Below are positions 26,990 to 35,773 of a stretch of DNA of 64,000 bases, piece after piece; within the stretch, counting starts at the first letter, position 1, and each line of letters begins with the position of its first letter. The stretch covers positions 1-64,000 of the forward strand of contig NZ_SSDF01000071.1 in assembly GCF_004794515.1 (NCBI RefSeq), read 5' to 3'. The notes under the pieces were generated by a model, which saw only the letters and a list, made by a program, of their open reading frames with translations, ran no database searches and had not been told where the DNA came from. The position numbers were made by a program, and so were the translations under genes. This DNA comes from Microbacterium sp. A20. Its GTDB lineage: Bacteria; Actinomycetota; Actinomycetes; Actinomycetales; Microbacteriaceae.

Positions 26990-27928
26990 TCAGGCGTCGG
27001 CGCGGCCGGCGGTGTGTTCGGAAGACGTGCGTTCGGAAGCGGTGCGTTCGGAAGCGGCCTCGGATGCCGCTGCTTCGGATGCTGCCGCCTCGGTCGCCGC
27101 CCAACTGGCGAGCATCCGGAGCTTGTCGGCCGAAGGCGTCCCCGGCTCGGCCGTGTACGTCGAAAGGTGCAGCCCGGGGTCTGCCGGCAGCGCGAACGCC
27201 TCGTAGGTCAATTCGATCTCGCCGACCACCGGATGCGCGATGCGTTTCACGCCCGTCCGATGGAAGCGCACATCGTGGGCGGCCCACAGCGTGCGGAACC
27301 GCTCGCTCCTCGTCGAGAGCTCGCCGACGAGGTCGGTCAGCTTCCGGTCGAACGGGTCGCGTCCCGCCTCGCCCCGCATCGCCGCGACCAGCTCCCGGGT
27401 GTTGCGATCCCACTCGGGGTAGAAGTCCTGCGCGGCCGGGTCGAGGAAGGCGAAGCGTGCGCTGTTCGGCTTCGGCTGCGCGAACACGGGGGCATAGAGA
27501 GCACGGCCCAGCGCATTGGCGGCGAGGTAGTCGAAGTAGTTGTTGCGCACGACCGCCGGGGCCTCGGTCATCGCATCGAGCAGACGGAGGATGCTGGCGC
27601 GCAACTCACCGGACTTCTTCCGCGGAGTCCGCACGATCGGCGAGGCGTTCGCGGCGCGGGCGAGGTCGAACAGGTGAGCCGTCTCGGCTTCGTCGAGCTG
27701 CAGCGCCGTGGCGAGGGCGTCGAGCACGCTGCCGGAAGCCCCGGACAGGTCGCCGCGTTCGAGGCGCGTGTAGTAGTCGACGCTGACGCCCGCGAGCAGC
27801 GAGACCTCTTCGCGGCGCAGGCCCGGAACGCGGCGGTTGCCGCCGAATACGGGCAGGCCCGCCTGGTCGGGGGTGATGCGGGCGCGCCTCGTCGAGAGGA
27901 ATTCGCGCACCTCGCTGCGGGTGTCCAT
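26990..27928 (-). CDS. XRE regulator with MmyB-like ligand domain
   Basis: 312 residues. N-terminal helix-turn-helix of the pattern GLRREEVSLLAGVSVDYYTRLERG, followed by an MmyB-like PAS-type ligand-binding domain (DYLAANALGRALY, EWDRNTRELVAAMR, HPVVGEIELTYEAF). The last 35 residues are a low-complexity tail of ASE/ERT repeats encoded by short DNA repeats at 27020-27110. -10 TAGCGT (27935-27940) ends 6 nt before ATG 27928. It is divergent from an aldo/keto reductase, a common regulator-target pair for this family. Confidence 0.9.
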   Translation of the reverse strand: MDTRSEVREFLSTRRARITPDQAGLPVFGGNRRVPGLRREEVSLLAGVSVDYYTRLERGDLSGASGSVLDALATALQLDEAETAHLFDLARAANASPIVRTPRKKSGELRASILRLLDAMTEAPAVVRNNYFDYLAANALGRALYAPVFAQPKPNSARFAFLDPAAQDFYPEWDRNTRELVAAMRGEAGRDPFDRKLTDLVGELSTRSERFRTLWAAHDVRFHRTGVKRIAHPVVGEIELTYEAFALPADPGLHLSTYTAEPGTPSADKLRMLASWAATEAAASEAAASEAASERTASERTSSEHTAGRADA

Positions 27929-28045
27929 GCTCCGACGCTACGCCCTCCGGCTCGGACGAGGGAGGTACTGGCGGTACCGGTCAGAGAGGGGGTATGCCAG
28001 GCCCTCCCTCCGATCTCGACGGCGGCGCACACTGGAGGCATGACC

Positions 28046-28918
28046 ATGAATCTCACCCTCAACAACGGCGTCACCATGCCGGCTCTCGGCTTCGGCGTCT
28101 TCCAGGCCGCTCCCGAGGAGACGGTGGATGCCGTCGCCACGGCGCTCGAGACCGGCTACCGGCTCATCGACACCGCCGCGGCGTACGGCAACGAGCGCGA
28201 GGTCGGGGAGGCGATCCGTCGCTCCGGTATCCCGCGCGAAGAGGTCTTCATCGAGACCAAGGTCTGGATCAGCGACTACGGATACGACGAGACGCTGCAC
28301 GCGTTCGAGAAGTCGACCGGAAAGCTCGGCGTCGACCAGCTCGACCTGCTGATCCTCCACCAGGCGCTGCCGACCCGGTTCGACCTGACCGTCGGGGCAT
28401 ACAAGGCGCTCGAGGCGCTGCTCGCCGACGGCCGGGTCCGCGCGATCGGGGTCAGCAACTTCATGGTCGACCACCTTGCGCGTCTCGCCGAGCAGACGAG
28501 CATCGTGCCGGCGATCAACCAGATCGAGGTGCATCCCTATTTCTTGCAGCGCGCCGTGCAGGAGGCGGATGCCGCGGCCGGCACGGTCACCCAGGCGTGG
28601 TCGCCGATCGGCGGGATCACCGCGTACCGCCCCAACGGAGCCTCCGTCTTCGACGACGAGACCCTCCAGGAGATCGCCGTCGCGCACGGCAAGTCGCCCG
28701 CCCAGGTGATGCTCCGCTGGCACCTGCAGCAGGGCCGCTCGGCCCTGCCGAAGTCGGTGCGTCCGGCACGGATCGCCGAGAACTTCGACGTCTTCGACTT
28801 CGAGCTCACGGCGGCGGAGCTGTCTTCGATCGACGAGCTCGACACGGGCGAGCGTCGCGGCCCGGAGCCCGAGGACGTCACCCTCGAGACCTTCGGTCGC
28901 GCGATCCCGGAAGCATGA
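28046..28918 (+). CDS. Aldo/keto reductase (AKR5-like)
   Basis: NADPH-dependent reductase, 290 residues. Tetrad residues appear in LIDTAAAYGNE (Asp, Tyr), ETKVW (Lys) and LLILHQALP (His); the NADPH clamp is PKSVRPARIAEN. Resembles 2,5-diketo-gluconate reductase-type AKRs; substrate unknown. I choose the second ATG (28046), as GGAGG is 7 nt before it but only 1 nt before the first. Divergent from the MmyB-like regulator, its probable controller. Confidence 0.9.
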   Translation: MNLTLNNGVTMPALGFGVFQAAPEETVDAVATALETGYRLIDTAAAYGNEREVGEAIRRSGIPREEVFIETKVWISDYGYDETLHAFEKSTGKLGVDQLDLLILHQALPTRFDLTVGAYKALEALLADGRVRAIGVSNFMVDHLARLAEQTSIVPAINQIEVHPYFLQRAVQEADAAAGTVTQAWSPIGGITAYRPNGASVFDDETLQEIAVAHGKSPAQVMLRWHLQQGRSALPKSVRPARIAENFDVFDFELTAAELSSIDELDTGERRGPEPEDVTLETFGRAIPEA

Positions 28919-28955
28919 CCGGATGCGGTCGCTCCGGGGCTGAAGCGGCCGCCGG

Positions 28956-29429
28956 CTACAGTGCCGCGGTCACGCCGGGCAGGAGCTTGCCGAGGATCGC
29001 CCCGAGCTGCCCGCGCTCCTCGTCCGTGAGCGGGTCGAGCACGAGCTCGCGCACCTGCTCGACGTGCACCGGCGCGGCCGTGCGCAGCATCTCGCGGCCC
29101 TCGGCGGTCAGGGCGGCCGAGAGCGTGCGCTTGTCGGAGCTGCAGGATGTGCGTTCCACCCAGCCGCGCTCCTCGAGCGAGTCGAGGGCATGGCTCAATC
29201 GCGAGCGGCTGAGTCCGGCGATGCGGGCGAGCTCCGTCATCGTGACCGTGCCTTCACCCCGCCCGGCGAGGGTGATGAGGATCGCGTAGCGGGCGTGGTT
29301 CAGCCCGACCTCTTCCTTCAGGGTGCGGTCGAGCACCTGCGGGAGCAGTTGGACGAACCGGATGACGGGGAGCCAGGTCGCCATCTCGCCGTCGTCGAGT
29401 CGACGCGGATGCTGCGGCTCCGCGGTCAT
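28956..29429 (-). CDS. MarR-family regulator
   Basis: 157 residues, winged helix-turn-helix: MTELARIAGLSRSRLSHALDSLEERGWVER in outline, then the wing CSSDKRTLSAALT. ATG 29429 has GAGGAGGG upstream, so the longer reading is rejected. It follows ribA by 28 bp on the same strand. Ligand unknown; the divergent zinc dehydrogenase beyond ribA is a possible target. Confidence 0.9.
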   Translation of the reverse strand: MTAEPQHPRRLDDGEMATWLPVIRFVQLLPQVLDRTLKEEVGLNHARYAILITLAGRGEGTVTMTELARIAGLSRSRLSHALDSLEERGWVERTSCSSDKRTLSAALTAEGREMLRTAAPVHVEQVRELVLDPLTDEERGQLGAILGKLLPGVTAAL

Positions 29430-29457
29430 GGTGCCCTCCTCGAGTGTCACTCCTGTG

Positions 29458-30117
29458 TCACGCCGCCGACAGGTCGAGCGTGTGCGCGGTGTGGTCCCGC
29501 TTGGCCTGCAGGTAGCGGGAGTTGGCCTCCGACAGGTGCACCTCGGTGCGCACCCGCTCGGTCACGCGGATACCGAGTGCCTCGAGCTGCACGGCCTTGT
29601 CGGGGTTGTTGCTCAGCAGACGGATGCCGTCGACGTCGATCGCGTTCAGCATCTGCGCGGCGACGGTGTAGTCGCGCTCGTCCTCGCCGTGACCCAGGGC
29701 GACGTTCGCCTCATAGGTGTCGAGTCCGGCATCCTGCAGCGCGTAGGCGTCGAGCTTGGCGTACAGGCCGATGCCGCGACCCTCCTGGCGCAGGTACAGC
29801 AGGAAGCCGCCTTCGTCGGCGATGCGCTCGACGGCCTCGCGCAGCTGGGGGCCGCAGTCGCAGCGCTCCGAGCCGAAGACGTCGCCGGTCAGGCACTCAC
29901 TGTGCGGGCGGACCAGGGGTGCATCCCCGCCGTCGACGGCGCGTTCGAGGGCCGAGCGCCAGTCGCCGAGGCCGAGCAGCAGGTGCTCGCGGCCGTCGAC
30001 CAGGCCGTCGAAGGTGACGACATCTGCGGTGGTGGAGAAGCCGTCGCCGAAGCGCAGCGGCACGCGGACGCGGGTGCGTTCCGTGGCGACCGGAGCGACG
30101 GTTGAAGTTTCAATCAT
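29458..30117 (-). CDS. ribA: GTP cyclohydrolase II
   Basis: First step of riboflavin synthesis: GTP to diaminohydroxypyrimidine ribosyl phosphate, formate and pyrophosphate. 219 residues, stand-alone (no ribB domain). Zinc-binding cysteines are in CLTGDVFGSERCDCG, the catalytic region is LYLRQEGRGIGLY, and LLSNNPDK marks the C-terminal part. No FMN riboswitch fold is evident in the 128-bp upstream spacer. It is probably a second ribA copy used outside the main rib operon (inference). Confidence 0.93.
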   Translation of the reverse strand: MIETSTVAPVATERTRVRVPLRFGDGFSTTADVVTFDGLVDGREHLLLGLGDWRSALERAVDGGDAPLVRPHSECLTGDVFGSERCDCGPQLREAVERIADEGGFLLYLRQEGRGIGLYAKLDAYALQDAGLDTYEANVALGHGEDERDYTVAAQMLNAIDVDGIRLLSNNPDKAVQLEALGIRVTERVRTEVHLSEANSRYLQAKRDHTAHTLDLSAA

Positions 30118-30245
30118 GTCGGGTGCAACGCGCCGCTCGACGAACTATTCCCGTGGATCGCGATCCGAGGGGTGCCCCGACAGAGCCTCCCACCCGGGAC
30201 GGAATGCGCGTTGACTGGATCCACACGACAGAAGGAGCAGCACGA

Positions 30246-31265
30246 ATGCGTGGAGTAGTCATGTACGCCCCCGGCGACGTCCGGGTCGAGGAGCGCGAGA
30301 AGCCGACGATCACCCGGCCGACGGATGCCGTCATCCGGCTCGCCGCGACCTGCATCTGCGGGTCGGACCTGTGGCCGTACCGCGGTGACGACAACGTCGA
30401 CCACACGCCGATGGGTCACGAGTACGTCGGCGTCGTCGAGGAGATCGGCGACGAGGTGCAGACCCTGAAGGTCGGCGACTTCGTGGTCGGCTCGTTCATG
30501 GCCTCGGACAACACCTGCGAGATCTGCCAGGCGGGCTACCAGTCCCGCTGCGTGCACGTCGTCCCGATGGGAAAGTACGGCACGCAGGCCGAGTACTCGC
30601 TGATCCCGCACGCCGACGGCACGCTCGTCGTCACGCCCGGGCAGCCCGACGCCGACCTGATCCCCTCGCTGCTTGCGGCATCCGACGTTCTCGGCACGGG
30701 GTGGTTCGCGGCGGTCGCCGCTGAGGCGGGACCCGGCAAGACGGTCGCCGTCGTCGGCGACGGAGCGGTGGGCCTGCTCGGCATCCTCGCTGCCCGCGAA
30801 CTCGGCGCCGAACGGATCATCGCGATGAGCCGGCACGCCGACCGGCAGGCACTCGCGCGCGAGTTCGGCGCCACCGACATCGTCGAAGAGCGCGGAGACG
30901 AGGGGGTGGCGCGCATCAAGGAGCTCACGAACGGGCTCGGCGCGCACTCGGTGATCGAGGCGGTCGGTACGCAGGAGTCGATGATGCAGGCCATCCGCTC
31001 GACCCGTCCCGGCGGACATGTGGGTTACGTCGGCGTCTCGCACGACGTGGCGCTGCCGGGCGAGGAGCTGTTCTTCTCCGGCGTGCACCTGCACGGCGGC
31101 CCCGCCCCGGTGCGGCGCTTCCTCCCCGAGCTGATCCAGCTCATCTGGGACCGGAAGATCGACCCCGGCAAGGTGTTCGACCTCACCCTCCCGCTCGAGG
31201 ACGCCGCCGAGGGCTATCGCGCCATGGACGAGCGTCGCGCGACCAAGGTGCTGCTCACGCTCTGA
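30246..31265 (+). CDS. Zinc-dependent alcohol dehydrogenase
   Basis: 339 residues, medium-chain dehydrogenase fold. The catalytic zinc ligands are in CICGSDLW and MGHEYVG; a structural-zinc-like loop has three cysteines (CEICQAGYQSRC). The Rossmann motif is VVGDGAVGLLGILAA. Oxidises an alcohol or reduces an aldehyde with NAD(P); substrate unknown. AAGGAG precedes ATG 30246. Divergent from ribA-marR. Confidence 0.92.
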   Translation: MRGVVMYAPGDVRVEEREKPTITRPTDAVIRLAATCICGSDLWPYRGDDNVDHTPMGHEYVGVVEEIGDEVQTLKVGDFVVGSFMASDNTCEICQAGYQSRCVHVVPMGKYGTQAEYSLIPHADGTLVVTPGQPDADLIPSLLAASDVLGTGWFAAVAAEAGPGKTVAVVGDGAVGLLGILAARELGAERIIAMSRHADRQALAREFGATDIVEERGDEGVARIKELTNGLGAHSVIEAVGTQESMMQAIRSTRPGGHVGYVGVSHDVALPGEELFFSGVHLHGGPAPVRRFLPELIQLIWDRKIDPGKVFDLTLPLEDAAEGYRAMDERRATKVLLTL

Positions 31266-31328
31266 CGACGCGGGCATCCGCGCGTCCGCGACCCTCGCCC
31301 CGCGCTTCGCCCCGCGCTTCGTGCGGTG

Positions 31329-31376
31329 AAAAACAGTTCTGACGGCCGGATCCGCCAGATCCGGCCGTCAGAACTG
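31329..31376 (-). terminator. Intrinsic terminator overlapping the EamA stop codon
   Basis: Perfect 19-bp stem (31334-31352 with 31358-31376), 5-nt loop, and on the minus strand a run of five T (31329-31333). The gene's stop codon (31368-31370) lies inside the stem. The convergent dehydrogenase ends at 31265, so it may act on both strands. Confidence 0.85.
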
Positions 31377-32306
31377 CGATTGGCCGTCGGAAGGTGCGGT
31401 CGTTTCGGTGCCCGCCTGCGCCGCCCGCCGCCGCCGACGAACGAGCTTCAGCTCGCTGGCCAGGATGCCGAGCACGACGAGCGCACCGCCGATGAGCGCT
31501 GTCGCGGGCAGGCGTTCTCCGGCGATACGGCCGATGACCCCTGCCCACACCGGCTCTCCGGCGTAGATGATGGTCGCGCGCGTGGGGGAGACCGACTTCT
31601 GGGCCCAGTTCATGGTCAGCTGGATCAGGCAGCTCGCCGCACCCAGCCCCACCGCGCAGCCGACCCAGATCCACGAGAACTCCGGCACGCTCTCACCCAC
31701 CACCGGCATCGTGAGCAGCCCCAGCACCCCGGCGGTCAGCAGCTGGATGACGGTGATGCGGCCGAGGTCGATCTTCCCGGCGAACAGGCTGATCAGGATG
31801 ATCTCGGCCGCGATGGGCAGAGTACTGATCATGGTGACGATCTCGCCCGTGCCGAGGGTGAGCGCGAAGGCGTCGGGCCCGGCGATCAGCAGCAGCCCCA
31901 CGAACGCCAACCCCGCGCCCACGAAGGCCATCGCCGGCGGGCGCTTGCGGAACACGGCCCACTGCGCGAGCGGCACCAGCGGCACGTACATCGCCGTGAT
32001 GAACGCCGAGGTGCTGCTGTCGATCGTCTGCAGCCCGAGCGTCTGCAGTCCGTAGCCGAGGTAGATCATGATGCCGATCGCGACGCCGGCGCCGACATCG
32101 CGCCAGCGGATGCCGCGCAGCACCCGGCGGAAGATCACCACGCTGATCAGCCCGGCGATCAGGAACCGGATGCCGACGAAGAACCAGGGCCCCGAGTGCT
32201 CCATCGCCCAGTGCACGAGCAGGAACGTGCCGCCCCACACCGCGGTGATCGCGATGAGCGCGGCCTCCTGCGGGCGGAACCGCATCCACCGAAGACGAGA
32301 GGGCAT
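31368..32306 (-). CDS. EamA/DMT-family transporter
   Basis: 312 residues, ten predicted membrane helices in two EamA repeats (starts near GTFLLVHW and near WAQKSVSPTRATIIYAGEPVWA). Such proteins export metabolites or drugs. ATG 32306 has AAAGGG upstream; the ORF extends further but without initiation signals. The coding end is inside a terminator hairpin, so translation and termination are interlocked. Confidence 0.9.
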   Translation of the reverse strand: MPSRLRWMRFRPQEAALIAITAVWGGTFLLVHWAMEHSGPWFFVGIRFLIAGLISVVIFRRVLRGIRWRDVGAGVAIGIMIYLGYGLQTLGLQTIDSSTSAFITAMYVPLVPLAQWAVFRKRPPAMAFVGAGLAFVGLLLIAGPDAFALTLGTGEIVTMISTLPIAAEIILISLFAGKIDLGRITVIQLLTAGVLGLLTMPVVGESVPEFSWIWVGCAVGLGAASCLIQLTMNWAQKSVSPTRATIIYAGEPVWAGVIGRIAGERLPATALIGGALVVLGILASELKLVRRRRRAAQAGTETTAPSDGQSQF

Positions 32307-32475
32307 CGCTGGCCCTTTCTCGACGTTGCCGGATCGAGCATAGTCGCGCGTCGAGGTCTCGAATCGCGCAGAGGGTTCGATTCGGCCGTCGGATCGGACC
32401 ATTCGCGCGATTCGAAAGTGACACCGGAAGACGGCCACGGACCGGATGCCGCTGCGGACTCGGTAGCCTCGCAGG

Positions 32476-33315
32476 ATGAGCGACTTCGTGAGTGCATCCG
32501 AGCTGGACGACCTGCTGAGCGGAGGTGCGCCCGTGCGTGTTATCGACGTGCGGTGGCGGCTCGATCGACCCGAGGCCGGGCATGACGACTACCTGACGGG
32601 CCACATCCCCGGTGCCGTGTTCGTCTCCCTCGACACCGAGCTCGCCACGCACGGCGAACCGTCGGAGGGGCGGCATCCGCTGCCGTCGACCGCCACGCTC
32701 CAGGCCGCGGCCCGTCGCTGGGGCGTCCGGGCGGGCGACACCGTCGTGGCCTACGACGACTTCAAGGGCATCTCCGCGGCGCGCGCCTGGTGGCTGCTGC
32801 GCCAGGGCGGCGTCGATGTGCGGGTGCTCGACGGCGGCATCCGCGGTTGGCAGGCCGCGGGGTTCGAGGTCGCGACCGACGACGTGGTGCCCGAGCCGGG
32901 CGACGTCGTGCTCGACGAGATCGGCGGCGACGCGCTGTCGATCGACGAGACGGCCGCGTTCCCGCAGTCGGGCGTGCTGATCGACGCGCGAGCGGCAGAC
33001 CGGTACCGCGGCGACTCGGAGCCGTACGACCCGGTCGCCGGACACATCCCCGGCGCGCGGAACCTCCCGGAGCCCGTGCACTTCGATGCTGCGGGCCGGA
33101 TCCTCGACCGCGAGACGATCCTCGCGTCCTTCGCCGAGATCGGGGTGACGCCCGGCACTCCGGTCGCCGCCTACTGCGGATCCGGTGTCACGGCCGCGCA
33201 CACGGCACTCGTCCTGCACGAGGTGGGCATCGACGCCCGGGTCTTCCCCGGCTCGTGGAGCCAGTGGTCCAACACGCCCGGCCGCCCGGTCGCCACGGGC
33301 GATCAGCCCGGCTGA
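32476..33315 (+). CDS. Sulfurtransferase (3-mercaptopyruvate type)
   Basis: 279 residues, tandem rhodanese domains; only the second has an active Cys (Cys234) in YCGSGVTA. That loop matches 3-mercaptopyruvate sulfurtransferases rather than thiosulfate rhodaneses (CRKGVT). Transfers sulfane sulfur to cyanide or thiols. -10 TAGCCT (32464-32469) ends exactly 6 nt before ATG 32476: leaderless. Its 3' end overlaps the convergent regulator gene by 13 bp. Confidence 0.92.
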   Translation: MSDFVSASELDDLLSGGAPVRVIDVRWRLDRPEAGHDDYLTGHIPGAVFVSLDTELATHGEPSEGRHPLPSTATLQAAARRWGVRAGDTVVAYDDFKGISAARAWWLLRQGGVDVRVLDGGIRGWQAAGFEVATDDVVPEPGDVVLDEIGGDALSIDETAAFPQSGVLIDARAADRYRGDSEPYDPVAGHIPGARNLPEPVHFDAAGRILDRETILASFAEIGVTPGTPVAAYCGSGVTAAHTALVLHEVGIDARVFPGSWSQWSNTPGRPVATGDQPG

Positions 33316-34226
33316 TCCTCCCGCGGGCCGTATCCCCAGTGCAGCCCGAGCGCGCCGGGGCCGAACGCGCGACGCACCAGGTGCACCGACGTCCCTCGGG
33401 TGAGTGGCACGTCGGTGACGGTGACGCCGTCCGGAGTCTCGACCCGTTCCTCGCACCAGTCCGGCACGGCATCCGGGTGGAAGCGCGTCCACACCAGCAG
33501 CTCTCTGGCCTTCTGCGCCAGGGCATGGCCGGTGTCGCGCATCGGCGGATAGTCGGGCGGATACGTCACCGACCACTCGACCATCGCGGTGTCCGGTGCG
33601 GTCAGCGGCACGTCGAGTTCGAAGAGCACCCCGTGCACCTCGCCGTCGGGGTGCGAGTATCGGGCGGTGATGCGTCCGCCCGACACCGCGCTCAGAATCG
33701 GCGCGGGGGTGCTGACGCCCGGCGTGATCTCGAGGAACGGGATGGCCGTGATCGTGCCGATCGTGGACTGCACGATGCTGCGCGTGATGCTGTAGGCGAC
33801 GTTCCCGTCGGCGTCGACGTCGGTCACGGAGTGGGTGGTCAGCTCGCGCGAGGTGTCGGGGTACGACGCGCCCAGCGCGCTGAAGGCCATCATGACGGCG
33901 CGCTCGAGCTCCTCCTCATCGAGGGGGAACTGGTTCGGTCCGAGCGGACCGGTCCTGTTCGTGGGGCCGAGGTGTCGGCGCAGCGCCCCGGCGTCGAGAC
34001 AGAGGAGATCCTCGATGTCGACCAGCGCGGCGAGCGACTGCGCACCTTCCGGGCGACGCGCCCCCGAACGCCAATAGCTCAGCGTCGCCATCGACACCCG
34101 GTTCCCGCGCATGTTGAGCTGCTGATGCAACCACGACAGCGTCACGTGCCTCGCGTTGATCGCGTCGCGCAGAGTCGCCGCGAAAGCATCGGAGCCGGAC
34201 CTGCGTTCGTCATACTCGTAACTCAT
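33303..34226 (-). CDS. XRE-type regulator with large C-terminal domain
   Basis: 307 residues. The N-terminal 70 residues look like an XRE helix-turn-helix (LHQQLNMRGNRVSMATLSYWRSGARRP in outline). The rest, with beta-rich segments such as NVAYSITRSIVQSTIGTI and HGVLFELDVPL, is not recognised. Start ATG 34226 has GGGGG upstream; an earlier ATG is in the operator region. An inverted repeat GGTAT-GTGA-ATACC lies 14 bp upstream, suggesting autorepression. Confidence 0.7.
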   Translation of the reverse strand: MSYEYDERRSGSDAFAATLRDAINARHVTLSWLHQQLNMRGNRVSMATLSYWRSGARRPEGAQSLAALVDIEDLLCLDAGALRRHLGPTNRTGPLGPNQFPLDEEELERAVMMAFSALGASYPDTSRELTTHSVTDVDADGNVAYSITRSIVQSTIGTITAIPFLEITPGVSTPAPILSAVSGGRITARYSHPDGEVHGVLFELDVPLTAPDTAMVEWSVTYPPDYPPMRDTGHALAQKARELLVWTRFHPDAVPDWCEERVETPDGVTVTDVPLTRGTSVHLVRRAFGPGALGLHWGYGPREDQPG

Positions 34227-34240
34227 CACAGCCCCCGTCC

Positions 34241-34254
34241 GGTATGTGAATACC
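34241..34254. promoter_or_regulatory. Inverted repeat upstream of XRE regulator
   Basis: GGTAT and ATACC flank GTGA in the region where the minus-strand promoter of the XRE gene should lie. Likely autoregulatory operator. Confidence 0.5.
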
Positions 34255-34338
34255 ACCGTCCTAAAGTGAGCATACGACCGCACGCGCACACCTCAGGGGA
34301 CCGGGTGGGCATGTGGGGTCACTTGGTCGTCATCGCAG

Positions 34339-34445
34339 GCAGGGTGCCCGACCCTGCGAGACCGACCTGACGCAGTGATGCCCCCCCGTGCTGCGTACGT
34401 CGTGAAGCCCGGCAATCGATCTGGGGAGATCCGCCGGGCTTCACG
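34339..34445. other. Structured intergenic region (two hairpins)
   Basis: The 304-bp gap 34227-34530 has no credible ORF. It contains a 7-bp hairpin (34339-34345 with 34351-34357) and a 13-bp perfect stem (34401-34413 with 34433-34445) whose loop holds an inner GATCT-GGGG-AGATC hairpin. A -10-like TAGACT follows at 34493-34498, about 32 nt before the next gene. A small RNA or structured leader is possible but unsupported by anything else. Confidence 0.45.
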
Positions 34446-34530
34446 AATCCTCCTCGGCACGCCCGTCGGCGTCGCGGCTCCGCGCCCCCGCGTAGACTGG
34501 GAGGAACACCCCGGAGGACTCTGGACCGTC

Positions 34531-35181
34531 ATGTCTGCCCCTGCTCGCGCATTCACCATGCGCCACGTGCAATTGCTGCGCGCGCTGTTCGCCGCCGTCG
34601 CCGCACTGATGATCACGTTCTCATCGGACCACTCCGCCCCCGTCGGCCTCTCGGTCGTCAGCGGCTTCGTCTTCACCACTGCTCTCGTCCAACTGCTCGC
34701 GGCGTGGCTGGTGCTCCCGGCGGGTTCGCGCTGGTCGTACATCCTGCTCGCCGCGCTCGGCATCGTCGCCGGCGGTGTGAGCGGCATCCCGGCCTGGCGT
34801 TCCGACGACCTGTTCTTCATCGTCGTGTCGTCCTGGGCGATCGTGAGTGGCGGCGTCGAGATCCTCGCCGGCATCCGCTCGCGTCGTACCGCTGATCCGC
34901 TGTCGCGCGACGCGATCACCGTCGGCGCGCTGGGCGTGCTGCTGGGAATCGTTTTGCTGCTGATCCCGGCCGACTTCCTCCAGGAGTACACGATCGACAA
35001 GGCCGGCACGTTCGTGCTGTCCGGCATCATCCTCGGTGTCGGCATGTTCGGCGGCTACGCGGCGATCGTCGCGGTCTTCCTCGGCATCGCCGGACTCACC
35101 CCGAAGCGGGTGGATGCCGCCGCCACGGCCACCGAATCGAACGACAGTGCCGCCCCCGCGGAGCACGGAGGAGAGCGATGA
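34531..35181 (+). CDS. Multi-pass membrane protein (HdeD/DUF308-like)
   Basis: 216 residues with six predicted membrane helices and a polar Ala-rich tail. The pattern of short helical pairs (ILLAALGIVAGGVSGIPAW, WAIVSGGVEILAGI, GVLLGIVLLLIP) resembles HdeD/DUF308 proteins, whose role in actinobacteria is unclear. A -10 TAGACT is at 34493. Coupled by ATGA to the next small membrane protein. Confidence 0.7.
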   Translation: MSAPARAFTMRHVQLLRALFAAVAALMITFSSDHSAPVGLSVVSGFVFTTALVQLLAAWLVLPAGSRWSYILLAALGIVAGGVSGIPAWRSDDLFFIVVSSWAIVSGGVEILAGIRSRRTADPLSRDAITVGALGVLLGIVLLLIPADFLQEYTIDKAGTFVLSGIILGVGMFGGYAAIVAVFLGIAGLTPKRVDAAATATESNDSAAPAEHGGER

Positions 35182-35549
35182 GCGACGAGAAGCCCACCCG
35201 TCGGGACATCCTGCGCCCGCTGCACCTGCTGCTGATCGCGCTGGGCTGCGGCGTCTTCGCCATGGTGGTCACGCTCGTCTCCACCGGCGCTTTCACCGCG
35301 CGTGTGAACACGGCGATCGCGAACGGCACCTACGACGGTCTGACTCCCGTCGCGCTGGGGCTCGTCGTCGGCGGAGGGGCGTTCATCGTCACGCTGCTGA
35401 TCCTGGCGATGCTGATCCTCGCGGTCGACCCCGCCGACGTCACCAAGACCATCGACCGTCCGGTGCTGTACGACCCGGAGCCCGAGGGCGAGGCGCTCGA
35501 GGGGGAGACCCCCGATTCCGAGGCGCCGGGTCGTCCGGCATCCTCCTGA
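35178..35549 (+). CDS. Small two-helix membrane protein
   Basis: 123 residues, not recognised as a named family. Two membrane helices (about 15-40 and 58-82) and an acidic, Pro/Glu-rich cytoplasmic tail. Its ATG overlaps the TGA of the upstream membrane gene, so the two probably act together. Confidence 0.7.
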   Translation: MSDEKPTRRDILRPLHLLLIALGCGVFAMVVTLVSTGAFTARVNTAIANGTYDGLTPVALGLVVGGGAFIVTLLILAMLILAVDPADVTKTIDRPVLYDPEPEGEALEGETPDSEAPGRPASS

Positions 35550-35594
35550 GCCGCTGAGCATCGGGCCCGCGCGCTCGGTTGCTCGCGCTGAACA

Positions 35595-35679
35595 TCGGAT
35601 TAAAGCATGATCCGAACCCGCTCATCGGCGGTACTTTAGGCTGCCCCTCTGGCCGATCGTCTCTAGACATCCGATGTCT
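35595..35679 (+). promoter_or_regulatory. Two candidate operators upstream of GH95
   Basis: TCGGAT (35595-35600) and ATCCGA (35610-35615) form a spaced inverted repeat in AT-richer DNA. AGACAT-CCG-ATGTCT (35665-35679) is a second one. Both lie in the 224-bp gap before the fucosidase gene, which has no neighbouring regulator. Candidates only. Confidence 0.4.
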
Positions 35680-35773
35680 GGTGTCGCACACTGGCTCCTG
35701 TCGCGTCCCGCAGCAGTGACCGGCGGGACCGCACGGCACCAGATGATCAACGATGCTCCGGAGGTTTGCTGTG

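Noticed and set aside
29458..30117. Bifunctional RibBA
   Set aside because: At 219 residues only the GTP cyclohydrolase II domain is present; no dihydroxybutanone-phosphate synthase domain precedes it.
30118..30245. FMN riboswitch upstream of ribA
   Set aside because: The spacer lacks the conserved RFN stem pattern and ribA starts only a few bases from the divergent dehydrogenase control region.
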